64,000 nucleotides of DNA from Cupriavidus sp. EM10 (GCF_018729255.1 NZ_CP076061.1:558001-622000), one strand, 5' to 3'; shown: positions 18,613-28,038, counted from the stretch's first letter. Program-made: numbers and translations. The notes: generated from the sequence alone by a model not told the origin.

Positions 18613-18966
18613 CTACTGCGGCAGCCGGACCTTCGGCACGATGAACTGGTTGCCCGGTGCGCGCATCACGTCGCACTGGGCTTCGCCCTTGCGCGCTTCC
18701 CCGGCCTGGTTCACGAATTCGATGCTGCCCACCACGCTGTAGACGTCTTCCGCCACGCGGCGCGAGGTGCCCTGCACCCAGCGGAACTTGTCGGGATGGG
18801 GCAGTTTGGCCTTCACGGCCTCCATGCAGGCCATCGGCGCCTCGGGCGCTTCGGGCCGGCCGCCACGCTGGCCCATTTCGATGTTGACGGGCGCATCGGC
18901 GGCGGCTGCCACCATCGGCAGTCCGATGGCCATGACGGCCAGTGACGTCGCGAGCTTGCGGCGCAT
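18613..18966 (-). CDS. Small periplasmic protein, unknown function
   Basis: A 117-aa protein with a clear signal peptide (MRRKLATSLAVMAIGLPMVAAAADA, cleavage near AAA-AD). The mature part contains two cysteines (PMACMEAVKAKL and EAQCDVMRA) that could form one disulphide, and a beta-rich middle (EDVYSVVGSIEFVNQAG). The start at 18966 is chosen because it begins at the basic n-region of the signal peptide; the longer frame has no signal. It lies just after the RND efflux gene on the same strand but 106 nt away, so co-transcription is uncertain. Confidence 0.65.
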   Translation of the reverse strand: MRRKLATSLAVMAIGLPMVAAAADAPVNIEMGQRGGRPEAPEAPMACMEAVKAKLPHPDKFRWVQGTSRRVAEDVYSVVGSIEFVNQAGEARKGEAQCDVMRAPGNQFIVPKVRLPQ

Positions 18967-19072
18967 GTGTGTTGTCACAGGTGTGCTCCAGAACGAAAAC
19001 GGCCGGCACGCGCGATGCATGCCGGCCGGTTGCCATTGTACTGCGGCGGAAATCCCCTACACGGTCACGACA

Positions 19073-22000
19073 TCAGACGGACATGTCGCGCGGTTCGGGC
19101 TTGCGGTCGTCGAACCAGCGGTACAGCGTGGGCACCATGACCAGCGTCAGCAGCGTCGACGTGATCAGCCCGCCGATCACCACCACGGCCAGCGGGCGCT
19201 GCACCTCGGAGCCCGGCCCCGTCGAGAACAGGAACGGCACCAGGCCCAGCATGGCGATGGTGGCAGTCATCATCACCGGCCGGAAGCGCTGCGTGGCGCC
19301 GCGCACCACGGCGTTGCGCAGCGACATGCCCGACTCGCGCAGCGACCGGATGTACGACACCAGCACCACCCCGTTGAGCACCGCCATGCCCCACAGCGCG
19401 ATAAAGCCCACGGATGCCGGCACCGACAGGTATTCGCCAGTGACGAACAGCCCGATGATGCCGCCGATCGATGCAAACGGCAGCACCGTGATGATCAGCG
19501 TGGCAAAGCGCAGCGAGTTGAACAGCAGGAACAGCAGGAAGAAGATCGCGGCAATCGTCAGCGGCACGATCAGCTTCAGGTGGCCCATGGCACGCTCCAT
19601 GTTCTGGAACTGGCCGCCCCACTCGTAGTAGTAGCCCTCCGGCAGCTTGACCTTGGCCTCGGTCGCGGACTGCAGTTCGGCCACGAAACCGCCCAGGTCG
19701 CGATCCTTCACGTTGATCATCACCACCACGCGGCGCTTGGCCATTTCGCGGCTGATCTGCGCCGGGCCGTCGCTGACCTCGATCTTCGCCACGCTCTGCA
19801 GCGGCACCTGCACGCCATCGGGCGCCTGCACCAGCAGCTGGCGAATCGCCTGCACGTTGCTGCGGAATTCCTCCGGCAGGCGCACGGCCGCCGCAAAGCG
19901 GCGTTCGCCCTCGAAGATGTCCGTGGCCCGCTTGCCGCCAATGGCGATCTCGATGATGTCGTGGATGTCCGACACGTTCAGCCCGTAGCGCGCAATCGCC
20001 TGGCGGTCGATCTCGATCGACAGGTACTGCTGGCCCGAGATGCGCTCGATGCGGATGTCCTGCGACCCCTTGATGCCACCGGCCACGCGCGCGATCTCGC
20101 CGGCCAGGTCGCGCAGGCGGTCCAGGTCGTCGCCGAAGATCTTCACCGCGATATCGGAACGCACGCCGCTGACCATCTCGTCCACGCGGTCCGAGATCGG
20201 CTGCGCCATCACGATCTGCACGCCCGGAATGGCCTTGAGCTTGTCGCGGATGGCGTTGGCGATATCGTCCTGGGTCCAGCCCTCCGGCCACTCGTCGCGG
20301 TCCTTCAGGCTGGCGATTGGCGTCGACTCGTTCTGGCCCTGCGGATCGGCCGGGCTTTCGCCACGACCCACGCCGGACACCACCGACTTCACGCCCGGCA
20401 CTTCCAGCACCAGCTTGTTGGCCTGCCGTTCGAGCTTGATCGATTCCTCCAGCGAGATGTTCGGCACGCGGTCAAGCGCCGGCACGATCGAGCCTTCCTT
20501 CATCTCCGGAATGAACGACGTCCCCAGCATCGGCACGATCAGCACCGTGGCCACGAACAGGCCCACCGCCGACAGCACGGTCTTCTTGCTGTTGAGCAGC
20601 GCCCAGTGCAGCATGCGCAGGTAGTGGCGCTTCATGAACGCAATCACGCGCGTGTCATGCTCGGCGCCGCCCTTGAGCAGGTACGACGACAGCACCGGCG
20701 ACAGCGTAAGCGACAGGAACAGCGAGATCGCCAGCGCAATCGAGATCGTGATGGCCAGCGGCGCGAACATCTTGCCTTCCATGCCCTGCAGCGTCATCAG
20801 CGGCAGGAACACCAGGATGATGATGCCCACGCCCACGATCACCGGCGTGGCCACTTCCTGCACGGCCTTGACCAGGATCTCGTTGCGGGTCAGCCCGGAC
20901 TTGTCCGCATGGCCCAGCCGCTCGAACGCGTTCTCCACGACCACCACCGACCCGTCCACCATCAGGCCGATGGCGATGGCCAGCCCCCCCAGCGACATCA
21001 GGTTGGCCGACAAGCCCATCCGGTTCATCACGATGAACGTCAGCAATGGCGTCAACACAAGCGTGGCCAGCACGATCACCGACGAGCGCACGTCGCCCAG
21101 GAACAGGAACAGCACGATCACCACCAGCACCACGCCTTCGAGCAGCACCTTGGTCACCGTCCACAGCGCGGCGTCCACCAGTTCGCTGCGGTCGTAGTAC
21201 GGCACGATCTGCAGGCCGCCGGGGATCATGCCCTTCTCGTTGATCTCCGCCACACGCGCCTTGACCCGGCTCACCACTTCCTTGGCGTTGCCGGCGCGCA
21301 TCATCATCACGATGCCGCCCACGGCCTCGGTCTGGCCGTTCTTGACCACGGCCCCCTGGCGCACCTCGTGGCCGATGGTCACCTGCGCCACGTCGCGCAG
21401 GTAGACCGGCGTACCGTTGATCTCCTTGAGCACGATGCTGCCGATATCGTCCACGCCCTTGGCCAGGCCCACGCCGCGAATCAGGTACTGCTCCGCGTAG
21501 TGTGGCAGCACGCCGCCGCCCGAGTTGGCATTGTTGCGTGCCAGCGCCTGATAAACCTGCTGCAGGCTCACCTCGTAGTGGCGCATCCGCTCCGGATTGA
21601 CCAGTGCCTGGTACTGCCGCACGTAGCCGCCCTGCGAGTTGATTTCGGCCACGCCGGGGATCGACCGCAGCAGCGGGCGCACCACCCAGTCCTGGGCGAT
21701 GCGGCGCTCGGCCAGTTCTTCCTGCGTCAGTTCGCGGTCGCCGTCGTCAGGGCGGTCCAGCGTGTACTGGTAGACCTCGCCCAGGCCGGTGGATACCGGG
21801 CCCAGCACTGGCGTCACGCCTTCGGGCATGCGGCCCGACACCTCGATCAGCCGCTCCATGACGAGCTGCCGCGCAAAGTACACGTCGGTCTTGTCCGTGA
21901 ACACCAGTGTGATCAGCGACAGGCCGGCCTTGTTCAGCGAGCGCATCTCCTCGAGTCCGGGCAGGCCCGTCATCGACATTTCGATGGGCACGGTGACAAA

Positions 22001-22189
22001 GCGCTCCACTTCCTCGGGCGAGCGGCCGGTGGCTTCGGTGGCAATCTGCACCTGGACGTTGGTCACGTCCGGGAAGGCATCGACCGACAGCTTGCCAGCG
22101 GCGCGCAGGCCGAAGAAGAACAGCACCACCGCCACCACGCACACCACCAGCCGCTGCTTGATCGCGGCTTCAACAAGCGATGTCATCAT
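19073..22189 (-). CDS. HME-family RND efflux pump (CusA/CzcA family)
   Basis: Inner-membrane proton-driven pump, 1038 aa, 12 predicted membrane helices with two large periplasmic loops. N-terminal KLSVDAFPDVTNVQVQI is typical of heavy-metal RND pumps. The TM4 region reads AIAIGLMVDGSVVVVEN (about residues 400-416): Asp and Glu are kept but the DFG aspartate of CzcA-type Zn/Co/Cd pumps is absent, and the sequence also differs from the CusA (Cu/Ag) form. The substrate is therefore not predictable. The gene is last in an operon with its adaptor (7 nt gap) and outer-membrane channel. Confidence 0.93.
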   Translation of the reverse strand: MMTSLVEAAIKQRLVVCVVAVVLFFFGLRAAGKLSVDAFPDVTNVQVQIATEATGRSPEEVERFVTVPIEMSMTGLPGLEEMRSLNKAGLSLITLVFTDKTDVYFARQLVMERLIEVSGRMPEGVTPVLGPVSTGLGEVYQYTLDRPDDGDRELTQEELAERRIAQDWVVRPLLRSIPGVAEINSQGGYVRQYQALVNPERMRHYEVSLQQVYQALARNNANSGGGVLPHYAEQYLIRGVGLAKGVDDIGSIVLKEINGTPVYLRDVAQVTIGHEVRQGAVVKNGQTEAVGGIVMMMRAGNAKEVVSRVKARVAEINEKGMIPGGLQIVPYYDRSELVDAALWTVTKVLLEGVVLVVIVLFLFLGDVRSSVIVLATLVLTPLLTFIVMNRMGLSANLMSLGGLAIAIGLMVDGSVVVVENAFERLGHADKSGLTRNEILVKAVQEVATPVIVGVGIIILVFLPLMTLQGMEGKMFAPLAITISIALAISLFLSLTLSPVLSSYLLKGGAEHDTRVIAFMKRHYLRMLHWALLNSKKTVLSAVGLFVATVLIVPMLGTSFIPEMKEGSIVPALDRVPNISLEESIKLERQANKLVLEVPGVKSVVSGVGRGESPADPQGQNESTPIASLKDRDEWPEGWTQDDIANAIRDKLKAIPGVQIVMAQPISDRVDEMVSGVRSDIAVKIFGDDLDRLRDLAGEIARVAGGIKGSQDIRIERISGQQYLSIEIDRQAIARYGLNVSDIHDIIEIAIGGKRATDIFEGERRFAAAVRLPEEFRSNVQAIRQLLVQAPDGVQVPLQSVAKIEVSDGPAQISREMAKRRVVVMINVKDRDLGGFVAELQSATEAKVKLPEGYYYEWGGQFQNMERAMGHLKLIVPLTIAAIFFLLFLLFNSLRFATLIITVLPFASIGGIIGLFVTGEYLSVPASVGFIALWGMAVLNGVVLVSYIRSLRESGMSLRNAVVRGATQRFRPVMMTATIAMLGLVPFLFSTGPGSEVQRPLAVVVIGGLITSTLLTLVMVPTLYRWFDDRKPEPRDMSV

Positions 22190-22195
22190 GGCGGC

Positions 22196-23353
22196 TTACC
22201 CCTGTTCCAGGCGCTTGCGCTCGTTGTCGAGATGGAATGCGCCCTCCACGACAACGCGGTCGCCCGCCTTGATACCGCCCTGCACCACGCGCATGCCGTC
22301 GCTTTCCGAGCCCAGTTTCACCTTGGTCAGGCGATACTGGCCGGGCGCGGTTTCCACGTAGACCTGCTCGTCGTTGCCATCGCGCACCACGGCGGAGCCC
22401 GGCACCACCAGCGTGTCGATCGGCTTGCCGGCGATCAGCATGCTGGCCAGCATGGCCGGCTTCAGGCGTCCTTCCTTGTTCTCCAGTTCGGTACGGACCA
22501 GCACCGTGCGCGATTGCGGATTCACGGTGCGGCCCACGTAGATCAGCTTGCCCGTGATGCGGCCATTGGTATTGGCCAGCGACGGCACCTCGATGTCGAC
22601 GGCCTGCCCTTCGGCCACCTGGGCGGCCTGCTGCTCGGGCACTTCGGCCACGACCCAGACGCGCGACAGGTCGGCCACCGTGTACAGCGCATCGGCCGGC
22701 TGCACCACCTGGCCTTGCGCCACATTGCGCTCCACCACCGTGCCGCTGATGCTGGAAAACACCGGCGAGTACGACTCGATGCTGCCGTTCTTCGCCAGCG
22801 TGGCAATGGCCTGGGCCGACATGCCCAGCACGCGCAGCTGGTCGCGATAGGCACGCATCTCGGCGGCGGCAATCGCGTATTCGCTCTGGCGCCGCTGCAG
22901 CTCGGCGCGGCCGATCACATCGGCATCGAACAGCTGGCGCGCGCGTTCGGCATTGCGCGCCTGCAGGTCGTTCTGGGCCTCGGCCTTCAGGAAGGCCATC
23001 TGCGCGGCGCCAAGTTCGCTGCTGTGCAGGCGGGCCAGCACCTGGCCGGCCTTCACTTCGTCGCCCAGGATGGCGTAGAGATCGGTCACGCGGCCGGTGA
23101 CCGTGGCGCCGATGCGCGAGACGCGCTGTTCGTCGAAATCGATACGGCCCGCCACGCGCAACATCTCGCTGAACGGAGACGATACGACGGGCGCGACCTT
23201 GAGGGTCTTCTGCAGGTTTTCTTCGGCCTTGACGATGCCGGGGGGCAGCTTGGGCGCCTCGGCAACGGCTTCGGGTTCCTTGGAGCAGCCGGCCAGCGAC
23301 ATCGCCAGCACAACGGCGGCGGCAATGGAAAGCAGGGAATGAGAGGGACGCAT
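22196..23353 (-). CDS. RND periplasmic adaptor (membrane fusion) lipoprotein
   Basis: A 385-aa adaptor linking the RND pump to the outer-membrane channel. The lipobox LAGC follows the signal peptide, so it is lipid-anchored. VTGRVTDLYAILGDEVKAGQVLARL (about residues 86-110) and the matching half SGTVVERNVAQGQVVQPAD form the lipoyl-like domain around a coiled coil (about 120-175). The closing beta-barrel and membrane-proximal domains follow. It lacks the His-rich metal-binding N-terminus seen in some CzcB proteins. It lies 7 nt upstream of the pump and 2 nt downstream of the channel gene. Confidence 0.92.
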   Translation of the reverse strand: MRPSHSLLSIAAAVVLAMSLAGCSKEPEAVAEAPKLPPGIVKAEENLQKTLKVAPVVSSPFSEMLRVAGRIDFDEQRVSRIGATVTGRVTDLYAILGDEVKAGQVLARLHSSELGAAQMAFLKAEAQNDLQARNAERARQLFDADVIGRAELQRRQSEYAIAAAEMRAYRDQLRVLGMSAQAIATLAKNGSIESYSPVFSSISGTVVERNVAQGQVVQPADALYTVADLSRVWVVAEVPEQQAAQVAEGQAVDIEVPSLANTNGRITGKLIYVGRTVNPQSRTVLVRTELENKEGRLKPAMLASMLIAGKPIDTLVVPGSAVVRDGNDEQVYVETAPGQYRLTKVKLGSESDGMRVVQGGIKAGDRVVVEGAFHLDNERKRLEQG

Positions 23354-23355
23354 GT

Positions 23356-24717
23356 TCAGTTCAGATTCTGGGAGACGGGCCGGGAGGGCACGACGGCAGC
23401 GGCGCCAGGCGTGGCCGACATGAGCTTTTCGATCTGGATTGCGGCGATCTGCAGCTCGTACTGGGCGTTGATCAGTTCGCTGCGCGCATTGCGCAGCACG
23501 CGCTGGGCGTCGAGATAGTCGAGGATGCCGCGCTCGCCAAAGCGGTAGGCGGCTTCCGCCACGCCCAGCGCCGACTCGGCTTCGCGCACGATGCCCGATT
23601 CCAGCGCGGTGACCTGCGCCTGCGTGATCTCGTACTGCTGGTACGCGGTGTCCAGCTCCTGCTGGAGCTCGAACTCGCGCGCCTCAAGTGCTGTGCGCGC
23701 CTGCGTGGCCTGCGCCGTGGCTTCGCCCACCGGGCCGCTGCGGCGGTCCCACAGCGGGATCGTCATCACCAGGCCGATCTGCGAGACATTGTTGTCAGGC
23801 TGACGGTCGGTGCTGGCGCGCAGCGATACCTCGGGCCAGCGCAGCGAGCGCTGGTAGTCCACGCCCAGGCGGGCGCGTTCCAGTTCGCTGCGGCGCTGGT
23901 TCAGCTCGGCGTTGTTGGCCTGCATGCCGTCGCGCAGCACGGCCAGGTTCGGCACGTCGGGCGTGTTGGCCAGGCTGCCCGTCAGCCCGTAGCGCATGGG
24001 CATGGCGCCGCCCACCTGCTGGCGCAGCGTGGCCTTGGACTGGTCGACGCGCAGCTCGGCCGTCTGCAGGGTCTTCTGCGCGGCCAGCAGTTCGGTATCG
24101 GCCTTGATCAGCTCGTAGCGCGGCGCCTCGCCCACATCCACGCGCACCTTGGCGCGCTCCTGGATCTGGCGCATCAGGTTCAGGTCCTCGCGTGCGGCGG
24201 CCAGTTCCGTCTCGCGGCGCAGCACCTGGAAATACGCCGTCTTGACCCGCGCGGCCAGTTCGGCCCGGAAGGTCTGGCGCAGGGCCTCGGATGCCTCCAG
24301 CCCACGGCCGGCCATCTGCTGGCGCAGGTTGCGCTGGTTCGGATAGTCGAACTTCTGCACGACGGCGTACGACGGCGCATTGCCGCTGGCCACGCCCGGC
24401 TGCTTGCCGGACAGCCGGCCGTACATCACTTCCACTTGCGGATTCGGATACGCACGGGCGCTGCTGATCGCGGCGGTGGCCGCGTCCACATTGGCCTGCG
24501 CGGCTTCCGCGCCCTTGTTGGTCGATTGCGCGAGTTCCAGCAACTGGGGCAAGGCGAAGGTCTCGGCCGCGGGCGTGGTGGCGCGCGGCATGGCCTTGGC
24601 GGCCAGCTTCATGCCAGGCGCCGCGGCGGCGCTGGCCGGCACGGGCTGGGCGGCCCAGGCCGGCGCCGCCACGAACGACAGCGACGCGACCCAGGTCAAC
24701 GATTTCTTGGTCTTCAT
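23356..24717 (-). CDS. TolC-family outer-membrane channel of the RND system
   Basis: A 453-aa outer-membrane efflux protein with a signal peptide (MKTKKSLTWVASLSFVAAPAWA) and two repeats of long alpha-helical hairpins rich in Ala/Gln/Glu (ELAQSTNKGAEAAQANVDAA, then TAYQQYEITQAQVTALESGI). The start at 24717 opens the signal peptide; a TTG 15 nt upstream is also in frame. First of the three clear efflux genes on this strand, directly followed by the adaptor. Confidence 0.92.
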   Translation of the reverse strand: MKTKKSLTWVASLSFVAAPAWAAQPVPASAAAAPGMKLAAKAMPRATTPAAETFALPQLLELAQSTNKGAEAAQANVDAATAAISSARAYPNPQVEVMYGRLSGKQPGVASGNAPSYAVVQKFDYPNQRNLRQQMAGRGLEASEALRQTFRAELAARVKTAYFQVLRRETELAAAREDLNLMRQIQERAKVRVDVGEAPRYELIKADTELLAAQKTLQTAELRVDQSKATLRQQVGGAMPMRYGLTGSLANTPDVPNLAVLRDGMQANNAELNQRRSELERARLGVDYQRSLRWPEVSLRASTDRQPDNNVSQIGLVMTIPLWDRRSGPVGEATAQATQARTALEAREFELQQELDTAYQQYEITQAQVTALESGIVREAESALGVAEAAYRFGERGILDYLDAQRVLRNARSELINAQYELQIAAIQIEKLMSATPGAAAVVPSRPVSQNLN

Positions 24718-24911
24718 GTCGGAATGGTTCAAACGGTACGGCTGCCCGAGCTACCCACGACATGCGTGCCGCGTACCGGCCGGAATCAAGGCTCCGGGGG
24801 CAGACGGCAAACGCTTTCAGCCGCGACACGGACCGGTCGCGGGCATTGCGGGGCGCAAGGGCAAGGAATGAGCGCACCGTGCGGCATCAGCCGGCACGGT
24901 GGCCTGGAGAC

Positions 24912-25433
24912 TCAGGCGAGGAGATTGGGCGGCCGGAACAGGCCTTCGGACTCGAACGTGGTACGCGCGGCGGGCGCCTGGAACAGGTCGCTCACCGACT
25001 GGGCGAGTTCGAAATTGGGCAGGACAAAGAGTGCGCTGGTTTCGTCCACCGCGTCGAACAGGTCGAGCGGGTCGAGCAGGTCGGCAGACCAGATATTGCA
25101 ATAGCCGGGCGGCGGGCCGTCGTCGACGGCCTCATCGTCGGGGCCGAAGTCGGGATCGCCCGGCAGCACCAGCTGGGCGAGGTCGTCGCCCGTGGCCAGC
25201 ATCGCGTAATCAGGCGCATCGGCTTCATTCGCCACATCGCCCGCCACAGCAGCCACAGCAGCCACCTGCGCCGCCCGCTCCACCTGCGGCGCGGCCGCGC
25301 GCACGTTCGCCGCTGCCGTAAAGGACAGCGCGGACAGGCACATGGCAGTCAGCAGGAAGAGAACGAAACGTAACAAGATGGGGGCGCGATTGCAGACATT
25401 TGACAGGCAAAGCCGACGGCCTTGCTGCGGCAC
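24912..25433 (-). CDS. Exported protein upstream of the RND operon, CzcI-like position
   Basis: Up to 173 aa. A membrane-spanning or signal segment (LLRFVLFLLTAMCLSALSF) lies near residue 20, followed by an Ala-rich, strongly acidic mature part (DPDFGPDDEAVDDGPPPG) ending in FRPPNLLA. The position before an HME-RND operon and the shape recall CzcI-type exported proteins, but I see no certain homology. The true start is uncertain: ATG 25433, TTG 25376 or an inner ATG. Its acidic residues could bind cations, which is inference only. Confidence 0.5.
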   Translation of the reverse strand: MPQQGRRLCLSNVCNRAPILLRFVLFLLTAMCLSALSFTAAANVRAAAPQVERAAQVAAVAAVAGDVANEADAPDYAMLATGDDLAQLVLPGDPDFGPDDEAVDDGPPPGYCNIWSADLLDPLDLFDAVDETSALFVLPNFELAQSVSDLFQAPAARTTFESEGLFRPPNLLA

Positions 25434-25462
25434 AGCATTGTAACCGAACGCAACAATGGACT

Positions 25463-25485
25463 CAGGAAACGGCTATAGGTTCCTG
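25463..25485 (-). promoter_or_regulatory. Inverted repeat upstream of the efflux-associated exported protein
   Basis: CAGGAA-N11-TTCCTG is a perfect 6-bp inverted repeat 30 nt from the outermost start codon, with TATAGC inside it on the minus strand as a possible -10. A candidate operator for metal-responsive control; no regulator gene is adjacent. Confidence 0.35.
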
Positions 25486-25532
25486 TGGGGTTGTCATGTA
25501 CATCTCTCCGCCTGTCGTGCCTGGCTTACGCC

Positions 25533-26669
25533 TTATGCGGCCCTGGCGGCCAGCGCGGGATAGTCGGTCAGGCCCTGCGCCCCGCCGCCGAACAGCGTAT
25601 TGCGGTCGTGCGGGGTCAGCGCGGCCCCGGTGCGCAGGCGCTCGGGCAGGTCTGGATTGGCCACGAACGGGCGGCCGAAGGCGATCAGGTCGGCCCAGCC
25701 TTCGCGCAGCGCGTCGTTGGCGCGTTCAGCCGTGTACTTGCCGGCGTAGATCAGCGTGCCGGGGAATACGTCGCGCAGGCGCTGCTTGAACGCCATCGGC
25801 ATATGCGGGGCGTCGTCCCAGTCGGCTTCGGCAATGTGGATATAGCTCACGCCAAGCGCGCCCAGCAGCCTGGCCGCCGCCGTGTAGGTGGTTTCCGGGT
25901 CGGCGTCGACGCAGCCGTTCAGCGTGGTCAGTGGCGCCAGGCGAATGCCGACGCGGTCCTTGCTGCCCGTGCCGTCGATCAGCGCCTGGGCTACTTCGCC
26001 CAGGAAGCGCAGGCGATTGTCCAGCGATCCGCCGTACTCGTCGGTGCGGGTGTTGGCCCCGGAATCGATGAACTGGTTGACCAGATAGCCATTGGCCGCG
26101 TGCAGTTCCACGCCGTCGAATCCGGCCGCCATGGCGTTGCGCGCGGCCTGCCGGTATTCGTCAACGATTGCGCGGATCTCGTCCACGGTCAGCGCCCGTG
26201 GCTGCGATGCCTGCACGAAGCCAGGCGCGCCATCGGCCTCGGCCACGAAGACGTTGACGCCCTGTGCCTGGATGGCCGACGACGATACCGGCGGCTGGCC
26301 ATCGAGCAGGCTGACGTGGCTGAGGCGGCCCACATGCCAGAGCTGCGCGAAGATGCGCCCGCCGGCGGCATGCACGGCGCGGGTCACCTTGCGCCAGCCG
26401 GCCACCTGCTCAGGCGTGTAGATGCCCGGCGTCCACGCATAGCCCTTGCCCAGCGGCGAAATCCACGTACCTTCGCTGACGATCAGCCCCGCGCCGGCGC
26501 GCTGCGCGTAGTACTCGGCCATCAAGTCATTGGCCACGTCGCCGGGCTGGCTGGCGCGCGAACGCGTCATCGGCGGCATGACGATGCGGTTGGGCAGCGC
26601 CAGGCTGCCCAGTGCGTAGGGCTGGAACAGCGGTGCCTGCGAAGCGGTGTCGATCGACGGATTGCTCAT
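25533..26669 (-). CDS. Old yellow enzyme family ene-reductase
   Basis: FMN-dependent NAD(P)H:flavin oxidoreductase of the NemA/OYE type, 378 aa, which reduces activated C=C bonds or nitro compounds in the cytosol. Visible family motifs are LPNRIVMPPMTRSRA (start of the TIM barrel), the substrate-binding pair in ELHAANGYLVNQF (His and Asn at about residues 189-192), GSLDNRLRFL and the C-terminal phosphate-binding WADLIAFGRPFVANPDLP. It is preceded by the 74-nt promoter block that also stands before the aldo/keto reductase gene, so the two enzymes are probably induced together by electrophiles or reactive carbonyls. Confidence 0.94.
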   Translation of the reverse strand: MSNPSIDTASQAPLFQPYALGSLALPNRIVMPPMTRSRASQPGDVANDLMAEYYAQRAGAGLIVSEGTWISPLGKGYAWTPGIYTPEQVAGWRKVTRAVHAAGGRIFAQLWHVGRLSHVSLLDGQPPVSSSAIQAQGVNVFVAEADGAPGFVQASQPRALTVDEIRAIVDEYRQAARNAMAAGFDGVELHAANGYLVNQFIDSGANTRTDEYGGSLDNRLRFLGEVAQALIDGTGSKDRVGIRLAPLTTLNGCVDADPETTYTAAARLLGALGVSYIHIAEADWDDAPHMPMAFKQRLRDVFPGTLIYAGKYTAERANDALREGWADLIAFGRPFVANPDLPERLRTGAALTPHDRNTLFGGGAQGLTDYPALAARAA

Positions 26670-26712
26670 CGGAAACTCCTGTGTGGTGCGATCGAAAAGA
26701 TCGGAATGGACA

Positions 26713-26786
26713 CAGTGTGCCGATTTGTCGTTTGCGGATTAAGCCGTGAATCGACGAAATACCTTTGAAATGGAATCAAGAATCGG
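26713..26786 (-). promoter_or_regulatory. Conserved promoter block A (ene-reductase), LysR-type box
   Basis: These 74 nt align without gaps with 28039-28112 (54 identities), including GATTAAGCCGTG and GGAATCAA. The outer part, TTGAAATGGAATCAA (26765-26779), is a near-palindromic T-N11-A LysR box lying upstream of a -10-like GGCTTAAT read on the minus strand. The arrangement is that of a LysR-activated promoter. Confidence 0.65.
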
Positions 26787-26800
26787 AAGGGGGTGTCTTG

Positions 26801-26930
26801 CTCCCCTCTCCCACAAAGTGGGAGAGGGTTGGGGCGAGGGAATGGACGTTCTGCTTGCCGACTAGCCGCAATTTGAACCGCTGTTGCCCTCACCCCAGCC
26901 CCTCTCCGCACGGCGGGAGAGGGGAGAAAA
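26801..26930. repeat. Two-arm C/T-G/A palindromic repeat, copy 1
   Basis: Left arm CTCCCCTCTCCC-loop-GGGAGAGG followed by TTGGGGCGAGGG, then about 45 nt, then CCCTCACCCC and a right arm ending GGGAGAGGGGAGAAAA. The same architecture recurs at 31049-31179 and 43161-43287. The arms are also complementary across the element, so the whole can form a large cruciform. Confidence 0.85.
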
Positions 26931-26939
26931 CAGGCGACT

Positions 26940-27125
26940 ACGGTGTCGCTATTCCACGCATCTGCGCCGTTGGTCGTATCGAAGGGGCCGTTGTAGATCT
27001 GGTTGGCCGTGGTGACCTCGGCCGCCGTCACAGCACGACATTGCCGGTGTTGTCGCCGGTAGTGCTGTTGGAGATAACGTTCCAGCCGTGATAGAGCGAG
27101 CGTGAGCCGCCCGGCACGAAGCCGA
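26940..27125 (-). pseudogene. Remnant of an unidentified protein gene
   Basis: On the minus strand two protein-like pieces in different frames follow each other: GFVPGGSRSLYHGWNVISNS up to a stop near 27030, then TAAEVTTANQIYNGPFDTTN. One inserted base would join them. Both ends are missing, the downstream end being cut by the palindromic repeat. I cannot name the family; the Thr/Asn-rich composition suggests a secreted or surface protein. Confidence 0.3.
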
Positions 27126-27191
27126 TGTCTCATGGATGTCTCCTGGAACGGGTCGCCTCTTATTGAGGCGGGGCCGGCAGCCGTGCCAGCT

Positions 27192-27995
27192 TCAGTCCCA
27201 TTCGGGCGCCAGACCGGCGGGGCTGACCTCGCGGCCATTGCGTTCCAGCGCGGCGATGGCCGCCATGTCGCCGGCATCGAGCTTCAGGTCTCGCGCCAGC
27301 AGGTTGCTGGCCAGGTTCTCTCGCTTCGTCGACGACGGAATCACCGCATAGCCCAGCTGCAGTGCCCAGGCCAGCGCCACCTGGGCCACCGTGGCGTCGT
27401 GCTTGCCGGCGATGCGCGCCAGCACCGGATCCTTCAGCACCTTGCCGTAGGCCAGCGTCATGTACGACGTCACCGCGATGTCCTGCTCCTTCAGGAAGGC
27501 CGTGAGCTTGTGGCTCTGCAGGTACGGGCTCAGTTCGATCTGGTTGGTCGCGATCTCGCCCTGGCCCACCACGTCGATGGCCTGCTGCGTCAGCGCGATA
27601 TTGAAGTTCGACACGCCGATCTGGCGCGTCAGACCACGCGCCTTGGCCTCGGCCAGCGCGGCCATGAACTCGGGCAGCGACACGCCGTTGCCTGGGGCGG
27701 GCCAGTGGATCAGCGTCAGGTCCACGTAGTCGGTGCGCAGCTTGTCCAGGCTTTCGCGCAGACTCGGCACCAGCTTGTCGGCAGCGTAGTTGGCCGTCCA
27801 GATCTTGGTGGTCACGAACAGCGCGTCGCGCTTGACGCCGCTTTCGCCGATGGCCTGGCCGACGTCGGCCTCGTTGCCGTAGATCTGCGCGGTATCGATC
27901 GCGCGGTAGCCCAGATCCAGCGCATTACGCACCGAATCCACGGCGGCCTGGCCAGTCAGGCGAAACGTGCCAACACCAAAGGACGGGATGCTCAT
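27192..27995 (-). CDS. dkgB: Aldo/keto reductase, DkgB-like
   Basis: NADPH-dependent cytosolic reductase (267 aa) of the 2,5-diketo-gluconate reductase type, which also reduces methylglyoxal and other aldehydes. The catalytic tetrad is in place: Asp and Tyr in [11 protein letters not shown] (about residues 34-44), Lys in TTKIW (about 62-66) and His in LTLIHWP (about 92-98). GVSNFN and the C-terminal cofactor motif IPSSTKREN are present. An ATG with AGGAG upstream sets the start. It shares promoter block sequence with the ene-reductase gene on the same strand 0.5 kb downstream. Confidence 0.93.
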   Translation of the reverse strand: MSIPSFGVGTFRLTGQAAVDSVRNALDLGYRAIDTAQIYGNEADVGQAIGESGVKRDALFVTTKIWTANYAADKLVPSLRESLDKLRTDYVDLTLIHWPAPGNGVSLPEFMAALAEAKARGLTRQIGVSNFNIALTQQAIDVVGQGEIATNQIELSPYLQSHKLTAFLKEQDIAVTSYMTLAYGKVLKDPVLARIAGKHDATVAQVALAWALQLGYAVIPSSTKRENLASNLLARDLKLDAGDMAAIAALERNGREVSPAGLAPEWD

Positions 27996-28038
27996 CGGGT
28001 AACTCCTGTGAAATTGCGGACTCTTGCCGAAATGACAG

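Noticed and set aside
18767..23518. 1583-codon open frame opposite the RND operon
   Set aside because: Runs antisense through two whole genes and into a third; His/Asp/Arg-rich with no recognisable domain. The operon on the minus strand is certain.
26801..26930. Possible CRISPR or insertion-sequence end
   Set aside because: Only two hairpins, no regular spacers, no transposase gene and no target-site duplication; it fits a dispersed palindromic element.
27151..27167. Hairpin CGCCTC-N5-GAGGCG as a terminator of the aldo/keto reductase gene
   Set aside because: Only a 6-bp stem and no T-tract follows on the coding strand.
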